The notes beneath the pieces are model-generated. The model was given only the letters and a program-made list of their open reading frames with translations. It did no database searches and was not told the origin of the DNA. Positions 32,808-41,183 of a DNA stretch of 44,803 nt are shown in pieces (within the stretch, counting starts at the first letter, position 1; the number at the start of each line of letters is the position of its first letter). Made by a program: the position numbers and the translations under genes. This stretch comes from an uncultured Lachnospiraceae bacterium (GTDB lineage Bacteria; Bacillota; Clostridia; Lachnospirales; Lachnospiraceae): NCBI GenBank assembly GCA_910576975.1, contig CAJTJY010000017.1:1-44803 (forward strand), written 5' to 3'.

Positions 32808-32864
32808 TTTTAAGTTTTTTTTAAGAAAATTCTTGAGTTTTATTTTTGAAATCTCTATTATAAT
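32808..32864 (+). promoter_or_regulatory. Direct repeats and promoter of the two-component operon
   Basis: TTTTAAG at 32808-32814 is repeated exactly at 32819-32825 (11-bp period), with a looser TCTTGAG at 32831-32837. This matches the tandem heptamer layout bound by OmpR/PhoB-type regulators. TATAAT lies at 32859-32864 with no good -35 at the right spacing, as expected for an activated promoter. Autoregulation by the downstream regulator is inference. The rest of 32657-32807 holds only an imperfect AATCGG-type hairpin (32723-32768) that may end efp. Confidence 0.5.
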
Positions 32865-32904
32865 GGCAGAGTAACAGAGAGAAAGAGTAAGGAGCAAAAA
32901 GAAC

Positions 32905-33609
32905 ATGGAACAACAGACAATTCTGGTGGTGGACGATAACAAAGAAATCGTGTTTTCTTTAGGAAAGCTGTTGGAGTATGAAGGTTACCGGGTGTTAAAA
33001 GCATATGACGGAATCGAGGCGCTGGAGGCTTTGAAAGACAGCCAGGTGGATTTAATCTTGCTGGACGTGATGATGCCCAGACTCAACGGGCTGTCAGCGC
33101 TGATGAAGATTCGGGAAAATAATCAAATTCCAGTGATTATCCTGTCGGCGAAAACACAGGAGAGCGACAAGGTGTCCGGGCTTGTGATGGGGGCGGACGA
33201 TTATGTGGAAAAGCCGTACAATCCGGCAGAACTGACCGCAAGGGTGGCGGCGCAGCTTCGGCGTTACCATGCTTGGGGCGGGGGCGCTCCCAAAGCACAA
33301 GCGGAGCAGATCGTAAACGGAGGACTGGTGCTGGATAAGCAGACGAAGACTGCTGCGGTGGACGGGGCAGAAGTAAAGCTGACAGCGACAGAATATAAGA
33401 TTTTAGAGCTTTTGATGGAACACCCAGGACAGGTATTTTCAGCAGAAAAGATCTACGAACGTGTCTGGAAAGAGCTTGCCACAGGCGCAGTGGAAAACAC
33501 GGTGATGGTACATATTCGCCATATCCGGGAAAAGCTGGAAATTGATCCGAAAAATCCAAAATATGTAAAGGTGGTGTGGGGCATTGGCTACAAAATGGAA
33601 AAGTACTGA
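32905..33609 (+). CDS. OmpR/PhoB-family response regulator
   Basis: A 234-residue regulator. The receiver domain shows the acidic pair in VVDDN, phospho-acceptor Asp in LILLDVMMP near residue 54, Ser in ILSAK and Lys in EKPY. A winged-helix domain starts near 135 with the LTATEYKILELLMEHPGQVFS block and ends at GIGYKMEKY. It resembles the VanR-type group. TAAGGAG precedes the ATG. The kinase gene follows with one base between stop and start. Confidence 0.93.
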   Translation: MEQQTILVVDDNKEIVFSLGKLLEYEGYRVLKAYDGIEALEALKDSQVDLILLDVMMPRLNGLSALMKIRENNQIPVIILSAKTQESDKVSGLVMGADDYVEKPYNPAELTARVAAQLRRYHAWGGGAPKAQAEQIVNGGLVLDKQTKTAAVDGAEVKLTATEYKILELLMEHPGQVFSAEKIYERVWKELATGAVENTVMVHIRHIREKLEIDPKNPKYVKVVWGIGYKMEKY

Positions 33610-33610
33610 G

Positions 33611-34825
33611 ATGAGAGGGCAACTCAAAGAATTTATTCTGGAGATCTTAAAAAGGGACGAAATCCGTCTGATACCTGGAATCGGATGCACAGTGCTTAGT
33701 TTTTTTTTGATGGAGGTTATCCTGCATGGAAGATTTTTAAGGACAACGGAAACGATTTCAAGAAGCGTTGTTGTGAACATTTTTCTGGGAATCGGCGTCT
33801 GGGGGATGCTAAGCTTTCTTCTCCGCTATCAGAATCGCAGATGGAAGCCTGCGCATGAGAGGTTTTATAAAGAGTGGAAGCAGAAACTGAAAATACAGCA
33901 AATTTGGCTGGTTATTGCGGAAGTTATTGCGTTGTGGGCTGCTCTTGTAAATTTTCGCTATGTCTATAATCATTCCTGGATGTATGATAATTTCAGTACC
34001 GGATATGCGTTAGTATTTACGGCGGCTTTCCAGTGGATCGTATGTGAGGGCGTGACATTGCTTTATATGAAACGCAAGCTGGAGGAGTATATGGAGGCTT
34101 TGGAAGTAATTAATCAAAAGAATCTGGAGGCTGCGTTACGCAGCGAACAGATGAAAGTCGATTTGATTTCCAATGTGTCTCATGACCTGAAAACGCCTCT
34201 GACCTCGATGGTGGGTTACATCGAACTGATCAAAAAAGAAGAATTGACGGACGTGCTCAGTGATTATGTGGAAGTCCTTTCCAGGAAGGCTTTGAAATTA
34301 AAAGAGATGATTGACAGCCTTTTTGACCTGGCAAAGACCAGCAGCGGAAATGTGGAATTAAAGATGGAACCATTGGAAATGAACTGTCTGATCGAGCAGG
34401 TGCAGGCAGATATGGGGGACCGGATTAAAGAGAGCGGCAGAGAATTAGTGGTGTCTTTGACAAAAGAGGATACGGAATTTACGGCGGACAGCGGCTATAT
34501 GTATCGTATTTGTCAGAATTTATTGGAAAACGCTCTCAAGTATTCCCAGGAGCATACCCGTATTTTTCTAAAAACTACCGTGATTGGGGAGCAAGAGCAT
34601 CAGCAGAAAGTCCGTTTTGAGATCACTAATACGGCAGGCTACCGGATGGAATTTACCAAAGAGCAGATTGTGGAGCGCTTTGCCAGAGGAGACGAGTCTA
34701 GGAGCACAGATGGCAACGGGCTTGGGCTTGCCATTGTCAACACTTATTCAGCTGCTTTGGGGGGAAGCTTTGATGTGAACATTGATTGTGACCAGTTTAA
34801 AGCAGTCGTGGAATTTTTGAAATAA
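33611..34825 (+). CDS. Sensor histidine kinase (VanS-like)
   Basis: A 404-residue membrane kinase, partner of the preceding regulator. Four hydrophobic segments lie in the first ~165 residues (for example LIPGIGCTVLSFFLMEVIL and IWLVIAEVIALWAALV), with little outside the membrane, so it may sense a membrane signal. The HisKA domain has phospho-His in NVSHDLKTPLTSM, the N-box is NLLENALKYS, and GLGLAIVNTY forms the G-box. I start at ATG 33611; an in-frame ATG at 33584 inside the regulator gene is an alternative. No target gene is adjacent. Confidence 0.9.
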   Translation: MRGQLKEFILEILKRDEIRLIPGIGCTVLSFFLMEVILHGRFLRTTETISRSVVVNIFLGIGVWGMLSFLLRYQNRRWKPAHERFYKEWKQKLKIQQIWLVIAEVIALWAALVNFRYVYNHSWMYDNFSTGYALVFTAAFQWIVCEGVTLLYMKRKLEEYMEALEVINQKNLEAALRSEQMKVDLISNVSHDLKTPLTSMVGYIELIKKEELTDVLSDYVEVLSRKALKLKEMIDSLFDLAKTSSGNVELKMEPLEMNCLIEQVQADMGDRIKESGRELVVSLTKEDTEFTADSGYMYRICQNLLENALKYSQEHTRIFLKTTVIGEQEHQQKVRFEITNTAGYRMEFTKEQIVERFARGDESRSTDGNGLGLAIVNTYSAALGGSFDVNIDCDQFKAVVEFLK

Positions 34826-34829
34826 TTTC

Positions 34830-34874
34830 GAGTTTCCCTATTTTGGCACTATGAATTGCAAAATGGGGTAACTC
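34830..34874. mobile_element. 45-bp deletion derivative of the GAGTTTCCCC element
   Basis: GAGTTTCCCTATTTTG joins directly to GGCACTATGAATTGCAAAATG and GGGTAACTC, that is, the left tip and the whole right end of the complete element with the centre lost. It lies 4 bp after the kinase stop and forms a hairpin that could act as a terminator on either strand. Confidence 0.7.
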
Positions 34875-34889
34875 AAATTGAAATAATGC

Positions 34890-34918
34890 TTTGCATATGA
34901 AGAAAAATGTGTTATACT
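34890..34918 (+). promoter_or_regulatory. Probable promoter of the SCIFF gene
   Basis: TTTGCA (34890-34895), a 17-bp spacer and TATACT (34913-34918). It lies about 100 bp before the SCIFF start. Confidence 0.6.
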
Positions 34919-35022
34919 ATGCCTGATGTTTCCGTTTTGGAACAAGTGTCAGGCATATCCTCTATAAAAGGCTGAGATTGCCAGGGATGCCATAAGTTCA
35001 GAATTAGAAAGGAAGTATGCTC

Positions 35023-35163
35023 ATGAAACATGTAAAGACATTAAATACAAGGAAATTACAAAACACAGTCAAGAAAGGCGGATGCGGGGAATGCCAGACA
35101 TCCTGCCAGTCTGCCTGCAAGACAAGCTGCACGGTAGGAAATCAGAGCTGTGAGAACCGCTAA
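35023..35163 (+). CDS. SCIFF ribosomally synthesised peptide precursor
   Basis: A 46-residue peptide, MKHVKTLNTRKLQNTVKKGG followed by a Cys-rich core. Cys occur at 21, 24, 28, 32, 36 and 43, matching the SCIFF family (six Cys in forty-five residues), nearly universal in Clostridia. The radical SAM maturase downstream installs thioether links between Cys and a neighbouring residue such as Thr. AAAGGAAG lies before the ATG. The product's function is unknown in the field; the conservation and its link to secDF suggest a general secretion or envelope role. Confidence 0.95.
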   Translation: MKHVKTLNTRKLQNTVKKGGCGECQTSCQSACKTSCTVGNQSCENR

Positions 35164-35190
35164 GTTCCTCAAAATCAGCAGATAAGAAAA

Positions 35191-35227
35191 ACACAGACCG
35201 TTCGCCACAGACGAGCGGTCATTTGTG
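35191..35227 (+). terminator. Hairpin between SCIFF and its maturase
   Basis: GACCGTTCG (35196-35204) pairs with CGAGCGGTC (35212-35220, one wobble), extended by flanking CACA and TTGTG. Only a short T tract follows, so it may be a partial terminator that keeps peptide message above maturase message. Confidence 0.5.
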
Positions 35228-35355
35228 CGTTATGTCAGCGACGCAGTTTTGCACAGTGGTTCAAGGATGCCAGGGCAGGATCGTCATGCGGTGGAGAATC
35301 GTGCTTTGCAGGACGTTATCTGGCATATTTGAGAAAGGAAAGAGAGGAATCGGCA

Positions 35356-36714
35356 GTGGTTCACCAATATAAGAACAACGGCTATAACATTGTATTAGAT
35401 GTAAACAGCGGCGCAGTACATGTAGTGGATGATGTTACTTATGAAGTAATTCCCCTGTTTGAGTCAGGTACGAAAGAAGAAATCATAGAGCAGTTAAAGG
35501 AAGCTTATCCCCAGGAGGAGATTGCGGAGAGCTATGACGAAGTAAAAGAGCTTGCTGCGAAAGGGGAGTTGTTTGCAAAAGACGAATACCAAGATTACAT
35601 GGAACAGTTTCGGGACAGGCCCACGGTAGTAAAAGCTCTCTGCCTGCATATTGCCCACGATTGCAACCTTGCCTGCCGCTATTGTTTCGCGGAGGAGGGA
35701 GAATACCATGGCAGGAGGGCTCTGATGCCCTTTGAAGTGGGAAAGGCGGCGCTGGATTTTTTAATTGCCAATTCCGGGAACCGAAGAAATCTGGAGGTGG
35801 ACTTTTTTGGCGGCGAACCCTTGATGAATTTCGAGGTGGTGAAAGCTCTGGTATCATACGGCAGGGAACAGGAAAAAGTTCATCATAAAAACTTTCGTTT
35901 CACGCTTACCACCAACGGAGTTCTTTTGGATGATGAGGTGATGGAATTTGCCAATCGGGAAATGGCAAACGTGGTGCTAAGCATAGACGGGCGCAAGGAA
36001 GTACATGACAAGATGCGTCCGTTTCGCAAGGGCGCAGGCAGTTATGACATGATTGTTCCGAAGTTCCAAAAGCTTGCAGACAGCAGGAACCAGGAGCGGT
36101 ATTATGTGCGCGGCACGTTTACCCATCACAATCTGGATTTTTCACAAGACGTGCTGCATCTTGCAGATCTGGGATTTAAACAGATTTCCGTGGAGCCGGT
36201 GGTGGCGCAGCCCGAGGACGATTATGCCCTTAGAGAAGAGGATTTGCCACAGTTATTTGAGGAATATGACAGGCTTGCCGTTGAGATGATCAGACGTTAT
36301 AAGGAAGGCAGGGATTTCAATTTCTTTCATTTTATGATTGATTTGGAAGGCGGTCCATGCGTGGCAAAACGTCTTTCCGGCTGCGGGTCTGGCACGGAAT
36401 ACCTTGCAGTGACGCCTTGGGGAGATTTTTACCCTTGTCATCAATTTGTGGGAAGCGAGGACTTTCTGATGGGAAATGTCACCGAGGGCATCGTTAATAA
36501 AACATTGCAGGGTGAATTTAAAGGCTGCAATGTCTATGCAAAAGAGAAATGCAGCAATTGTTTTGCAAGGTTTTACTGCAGTGGCGGCTGTGCTGCCAAT
36601 GCTTATCATTTCCAGGGGAACATTACAGATACTTATGACATCGGTTGCCAGCTTCAAAAGAAGCGCATCGAGTGCGCCATTATGATAAAGGCGGCGTTGG
36701 CAGAGGAAAACTGA
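35356..36714 (+). CDS. scfB: Radical SAM SCIFF maturase
   Basis: A 452-residue radical SAM peptide maturase. It begins VHQYKNNGYNIVLDVNSG, the family's peptide-recognition region. The SAM cluster motif is CNLACRYC near residue 104. C-terminal SPASM-type Cys (CGSGTEYLAVTPWGDFYPC, then CSNCFARFYCSGGC and a last GC...C) bind auxiliary [4Fe-4S] clusters. It forms thioether bonds in the SCIFF peptide encoded just upstream. I start at GTG 35356, preceded by AGAGGA; TTG 35329 in frame is less likely. secDF follows after a leader region. Confidence 0.94.
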   Translation: MVHQYKNNGYNIVLDVNSGAVHVVDDVTYEVIPLFESGTKEEIIEQLKEAYPQEEIAESYDEVKELAAKGELFAKDEYQDYMEQFRDRPTVVKALCLHIAHDCNLACRYCFAEEGEYHGRRALMPFEVGKAALDFLIANSGNRRNLEVDFFGGEPLMNFEVVKALVSYGREQEKVHHKNFRFTLTTNGVLLDDEVMEFANREMANVVLSIDGRKEVHDKMRPFRKGAGSYDMIVPKFQKLADSRNQERYYVRGTFTHHNLDFSQDVLHLADLGFKQISVEPVVAQPEDDYALREEDLPQLFEEYDRLAVEMIRRYKEGRDFNFFHFMIDLEGGPCVAKRLSGCGSGTEYLAVTPWGDFYPCHQFVGSEDFLMGNVTEGIVNKTLQGEFKGCNVYAKEKCSNCFARFYCSGGCAANAYHFQGNITDTYDIGCQLQKKRIECAIMIKAALAEEN

Positions 36715-36805
36715 TCATTTTGTAGTGCTTAAGTTACTGGAAATTTAAAAACCGGGCGTTGATATGCTTCGTCTGGTAAGTGAAAAGACAAGAAAGGATA
36801 AAAGA

Positions 36806-36938
36806 GTGAAAGAATTTGATAATTCTTTCACAAACTACCTGTTTGCGCCAAAAAGCGCGGCGAATGGAGAAAGGGAGAATGAAGTTCTTTGACTGACTGT
36901 TTGCATGTGCTAGAAAAGCGCACAGAATGGAGGAAATT
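36806..36938 (+). promoter_or_regulatory. Recurrent 5'-leader module, tandem copies C and D (before secDF)
   Basis: Copy C: GTGAAAGAATT (36806-36816) pairs perfectly with AATTCTTTCAC (36821-36831). Then come AACTACCTGTTTGCGC, a second hairpin (GCGC-CAAAAA-GCGC), GAATGGAGAAAGGGAGA and a five-codon frame ATG...TGA (36879-36896, MKFFD). Copy D begins inside that frame: TTCTTTGACTGACTGTTTG, hairpin TGTGC-TAGAAAA-GCGCA, AGAATGGAGGA, ATG of secDF. The tiny frame with its own ribosome site could be a translated leader peptide. The rest of 36715-36805 shows nothing clear. Confidence 0.6.
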
Positions 36939-39083
36939 ATGAAGAAAAGCAAAGCTATGGGGATTTTGGTTTTGATTTTAGCGATTATGGCGGGGATGTC
37001 ATGGTATGCCGGAACCATTATCTCGACGGTTGGCGTAGGAGAGAACCGCAACATTAAGCTGGGACTTGACCTGGCAGGCGGTGTTAGCATCACCTACGGA
37101 GCGGTGGAGGACAATCCATCCGAAGAAGACATGAAAGATACCATCTACAAGCTACAAAAGCGTGTGGAGAACTACAGTACGGAAGCAAGCGTATACCAGG
37201 AAGGCAATGACCGTATCAACATCGAGATTCCAGGCGTTTCTGATGCAAACGCTATCTTAGAGGAGCTTGGCAAGCCGGGCTCTATGGAATTCCAGAATGA
37301 AGATGGAGAGACGTTGTTAAGCGGTACTGACATTCAGAATGCACAGGCGGCTACGAACAAAGACCAAGTCACTGGAAATACGGAGTATATCGTGGAGCTT
37401 ACCTTGACGGACGAAGGCGCAGTGAAGTTTGAAGAGGCTACTGCCGCAAATGTTGGCAAGTCGATGCCTATCGTCTATGACGGACAGACGATCAGCGCTC
37501 CCAGAGTGAATTCTGCGATCAGCGGTGGCAAAGCCCAGATTGACGGCATGGAGAGCTTCGAGGCTGCGGAAAATCTGGCGTCTACCATTCGTATCGGTTC
37601 TCTGACTCTGGAGCTTGAGGAGCTCAATTCTAAGGTCGTAGGGGCGCAGCTTGGCGAGGAAGCGATTTCCACCAGTTTGAAAGCAGCGGCAATCGGTTTG
37701 ATAATTGTGATGCTCTTTATGATCATCGTTTACCTGTTGCCAGGATTTACAGCCAGTCTGGCGTTGATCCTGTATTCTGCGCTGACCGTATATGCATTAT
37801 GGATTTTTGACATTACCCTGACTTTGCCGGGAATCGCAGGTATCATTCTGTCCATCGGTATGGCGGTGGATGCCAATGTCATTATCTTTGCCCGTATCCG
37901 TGAGGAGATTGCAGCCGGAAAGACGGTAAACTCGGCGATCAAGCTTGGATATGAGAAAGCGTTGTCTGCAATTGTGGATGGCAATATCACTACGTTGATT
38001 GCAGCAGTCGTGCTAGGCATGCGCGGTTCAGGACCAGTAAAAGGATTCGCATACACGTTGGGAATCGGTATCGTATTATCTATGTTTACTGCATTGGTAG
38101 TGACCCGATGGCTGATGAAATGTTTCTATGCTCTGGGACTGCAGGACGCAAAATTCTATGGCGCTGCCAAAGAGATCAATACGATTAAATTCCTGAAGAA
38201 GAAAACGATTTTCTTTGCGATATCCTTAGTTGTCATCGTGGCAGGATTTGTCGGCATGGGAATCAACGGTGCCAAGGGAAACATGCTCAACTACAGTTTG
38301 GATTTTGTAGGCGGTACTTCCACCACGGTGACCTTTAAAGAGGACTATTCGATTGCGGATATTGATGAAAAGATTGTCCCAGTGATTGAAGAAGTGACTG
38401 GGGATCCCAATGTCCAGACACAGAAAATCGAGGGAAGCAAGCAGGTAGTCATCAAGACTCGTTCCTTGGAACTGAGCGAACGTGAGGCTGTCAATCAGGC
38501 GCTGATTGATAAGTTTGGCGTCGATCAAGATGAGATTGTTGCTGAGAATATCAGTTCCACCATCAGTTCTGAGATGCGTTCCGACGCAGCGTGGGCAGTG
38601 ATTATCGCTACCATCTGTATGCTGATTTATATTTGGTTCCGTTTTAAGGATATCCGTTTTGCAGGAAGCGCGGTGCTGGCATTAGTTCATGACGTGCTGG
38701 TGGTGCTGGCGTTCTATGCAATCGTGCGGATTTCCGTGGGCAATACCTTTATCGCTTGCATGCTGACCATTGTGGGTTACTCGATCAATGCGACCATCGT
38801 AATCTTCGACCGTATCCGTGAGAACTTAGGTGGTGCGAAGAAGAGAGATCCTGAGGTGATAGAGGAAATCGTTAACAGAAGCGTTACCCAGACGCTGACC
38901 CGAAGCATTAATACCTCTCTGACAACCTTTATCATGGTATTTATGCTGTTCATTCTGGGCGTTAGCTCCATCCGGGAGTTTGCGCTTCCGTTGATGGCAG
39001 GCATTATCTGCGGAGCATATTCTTCTGTATGTATAACCGGCGCCTTGTGGTATGTGTTTAAAATAAAATTTGTTAAGAAATGA
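36939..39083 (+). CDS. secDF: Protein translocase subunit SecDF (fused)
   Basis: A 714-residue fusion of SecD (about 1-400) and SecF (about 405-714). It uses the proton gradient to help pull exported proteins through SecYEG. The SecD part has the N-terminal membrane helix, the LGLDLAGGVSITYGAV block, a large outer domain and the GIAGIILSIGMAVDANVIIFARIREE membrane region. The SecF part has NYSLDFVGGTSTTVTF and GYSINATIVIFDRIREN. Both proton-path Asp-bearing helices are intact. I start at ATG 36939; an in-frame ATG at 36927 is the ribosome site itself. The neighbourhood with SCIFF and its maturase is conserved in Clostridia. Confidence 0.96.
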   Translation: MKKSKAMGILVLILAIMAGMSWYAGTIISTVGVGENRNIKLGLDLAGGVSITYGAVEDNPSEEDMKDTIYKLQKRVENYSTEASVYQEGNDRINIEIPGVSDANAILEELGKPGSMEFQNEDGETLLSGTDIQNAQAATNKDQVTGNTEYIVELTLTDEGAVKFEEATAANVGKSMPIVYDGQTISAPRVNSAISGGKAQIDGMESFEAAENLASTIRIGSLTLELEELNSKVVGAQLGEEAISTSLKAAAIGLIIVMLFMIIVYLLPGFTASLALILYSALTVYALWIFDITLTLPGIAGIILSIGMAVDANVIIFARIREEIAAGKTVNSAIKLGYEKALSAIVDGNITTLIAAVVLGMRGSGPVKGFAYTLGIGIVLSMFTALVVTRWLMKCFYALGLQDAKFYGAAKEINTIKFLKKKTIFFAISLVVIVAGFVGMGINGAKGNMLNYSLDFVGGTSTTVTFKEDYSIADIDEKIVPVIEEVTGDPNVQTQKIEGSKQVVIKTRSLELSEREAVNQALIDKFGVDQDEIVAENISSTISSEMRSDAAWAVIIATICMLIYIWFRFKDIRFAGSAVLALVHDVLVVLAFYAIVRISVGNTFIACMLTIVGYSINATIVIFDRIRENLGGAKKRDPEVIEEIVNRSVTQTLTRSINTSLTTFIMVFMLFILGVSSIREFALPLMAGIICGAYSSVCITGALWYVFKIKFVKK

Positions 39084-39092
39084 TAACAGTCT

Positions 39093-39174
39093 AGGGCTGT
39101 TGCAAAATTGTCTTATATGCAATATGAATGAAAGTGCCATATGGTGTATATAGCGGCTATTTTGTGACAGCCCT
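39093..39174. repeat. 82-bp hairpin with IS-like ends (AGGGCTGT...ACAGCCCT)
   Basis: AGGGCTGTTGCAAAATTG (from 39093) and the complementary ATTTTGTGACAGCCCT (to 39174) form long arms with one internal mismatch block. GGGCTGTnGCA ends are seen on several insertion-sequence families, so this may be a MITE or solo remnant. It lies 9 bp after secDF and would also work as its terminator. The following stretch to 39413 holds no gene. Confidence 0.5.
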
Positions 39175-39413
39175 ATTGTTTTGTTCTGAAAATTACATAG
39201 AATGTAAGAAATTATGGCAGTAGTTTTCATATAACAGGAATATCAAAGGCTTCCATGGTTCTTTGAGTCTTGCTTTCATGGTGCTAAAATGCATTTCTTA
39301 CCTTTTGTATGAGAAAATATTTATTCTCAAAGTTTTTGAATTGTATGGCAAATTCATAAAACTGTTGTGTTTCGCAAACACCTAAATTTATCAAATAATG
39401 AAAGGAGAAAAGA

Positions 39414-40138
39414 ATGAGAGGAAGAAAAAGGTTGCTGGCGGGGTTGCTGGCAATCCTAATGGCGTTTGCCGGACTGTCATTATATAGCATGAAGAAAAAT
39501 GCGGCAGAATCAGGGGATTATCAGTATGTAGTCAGTGAAGATGGCGCCAGTTTGACAATTACGAAGTACACTGGCAGCGGCGGAGCAGTGGTAATTCCGT
39601 CAGAGATGGATGGGAAGAAAGTGACCAGTATCGGACATGGCGCCTTTTCAGATTGCATTGGTCTAAGCAGAGTGGAAATCCCGAGAGGGGTGATTGAGAT
39701 CGAGGATTCTGCCTTTTCCGGTTGCAGTGGCTTAGAGAGCATCAAGGTGGCAGAGGGAAATGGAACTTATGACAGTAGGGAAGATTGTAATGCGATCATA
39801 CAGACAGAGACAAATGAGCTTCTGTGTGGGTGTAAGAATACAAAAATCCCAGAAAGCGTGACCAGCATCGGGGATTATGCCTTTTTAGGTTGCAGTAAAA
39901 GCCTTATTATTTACGGCTTTCCTAGTTCGGAAGCAGGGAGGCATGCAAAAGAGAATAGCATTACCTTTGAGATTATTGCTCCTGCAGGGACCTCTACGAG
40001 GCAGGCCTAACGTCGGAAAAGTCCAATTGCGTCTATGATGGAAAGCCCAAGACGCCGACCATGATCGTGAAATTGTATAACAGCGGCCATGTCGATGCAG
40101 AGCTGACCGTGCAGACGAGAGTGTCAGATCATGTGTGA
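39414..40138 (+). pseudogene. BspA-type leucine-rich-repeat surface protein, frameshifted and truncated
   Basis: The first 198 codons encode a signal peptide (LLAGLLAILMAFAGLSLY) and BspA-like LRR units (VTSIGHGAFSDCIGLSRVEIP, then IEDSAFSGCSGLESI and SVTSIGDYAFLGCS). The frame stops at 40010. In another frame DLYEAGLTSEKSNCVYDGKP and KTPTMIV continue, a segment typical of the Ig-like repeats that follow the LRR part in large clostridial surface proteins, and it then ends at 40138. The gene has therefore lost its frame near 39985 and most of its 3' part. AAAGGAGA precedes the ATG, so a short secreted LRR product may still be made. Confidence 0.65.
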
Positions 40139-40268
40139 AAGTTCTCTGGACTGCCATAATGAATTTTCAGACAACTTATATGCTTGATGATCTCAATCAA
40201 GGTTTTCATACCGCTTTGCCAGTTCATTTTCATCTTTGATGTCATTCAGATAATGACTCGTATGAAAA

Positions 40269-40676
40269 CTATTGATTATCCTCTTCACTTTTCCAATATT
40301 TCTGAGCCCATGCTTCTGCATCGTTTTCTTCAAGTTTATATTTTCCAGCCACCTTTTTTATAGATTGCGCCAGATATATTAATGCCCGTATAATGATATT
40401 CATTATCCATGTGGTTTGCGCCTTCGTCAGAATCATGATTTCCACCATTATATTTTTAATCGTAATGTCTTTGAGTTCATCTCCCGTAATCTCTGTATCT
40501 TCTGGGTGAAGTGCCCAGTATAGCTGAATCAGGTATTTTTGTCCTGAAATAAATTCATGAAAATGCTGTCTTTTATCGTATGTTTTGCAATCTCTGTTTT
40601 TTCCATTCTTTGTTCCTTTGATCCCCGTTTTCATAGCAACGAAATAATCAGGTGTCATCTTGGCTTCATTATACAA
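40269..40676 (-). pseudogene. Remnant of Rpn-type PD-(D/E)XK transposase/nuclease
   Basis: The 135-codon frame matches the middle of the Rpn family common in Lachnospiraceae: HPEDTEITGDELKDITIKNI, then AQTTWIMNIIIRALIYLAQS. The normal block between these, including the catalytic YNDLGF-type Asp, is missing, and the Glu of the usual VEAQ is Lys (TKAQ). The N-terminal region is also short, and a small inverted-repeat element lies 8 bp upstream of the first ATG. It is most likely decayed and inactive. Family assignment is from pattern memory and should be treated as moderate. Confidence 0.55.
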
Positions 40677-40684
40677 AAAAACAT

Positions 40685-40852
40685 TCTAGTGTGCTGACAC
40701 ATTTATATCTGGCGAAACTCTGCAGAAGGATTGTTCATCAGCAAGACGGAAGAAGGAGGCGATGCGGTGGCATCGTTGACTGATGACAACGCAGTCTGAT
40801 GGGCAATCGGGCAAGGAGGTTTGCCTGAATATAAATGTGTCAGTACACTAGA
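40685..40852. mobile_element. 168-bp MITE with 24-bp terminal inverted repeats
   Basis: TCTAGTGTGCTGACACATTTATAT (given in two parts: TCTAGTGTGCTGAC, ACATTTATAT) at 40685-40708 is the near-perfect inverse of 40829-40852, with one mismatch. The ~120-bp centre has no coding capacity. It is unrelated to the GAGTTTCCCC family. It sits next to the start of the Rpn remnant. Confidence 0.7.
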
Positions 40853-41183
40853 TTCAAGGGTGGTTTCTAAAGGTATGCTATAACTTGTTCTAGAGCAGCC
40901 ATGTTACAAGTTAATAGCTTCCCTCGCTTTATGGGAGTGTGAAATAACAAGTTAGATGTTGAACAAGCTTTTCATAAAAAGCTTCTGGCATCATCCTTGT
41001 GACGGCGAGAGAAACTCAGAGCTGTGCACGTAAATCAGCGAAGCGTTTAATCGTAAAAACAAATTTTTATCTTATGCATATATTTTATTAGATATGCAAA
41101 ATAGCATGGAAATATGACTTGCTGGAATTTGATAATAAAAAATATATTGCAGTTGCAGATAAAATAAAAAAGAGGTGTTTTTA
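40853..41183. other. Gene-free stretch before the collagen-like gene
   Basis: It holds an inverted repeat (GCTATAACTTGTT near 40878 with the looser TTACAAGTTAATAGC near 40919) and an AT-rich region. AC (41059-41060), 16 bases and CATATATTT (41077-41085) loosely resemble a sporulation sigma-K promoter for the downstream gene. No gene is seen. Confidence 0.3.
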
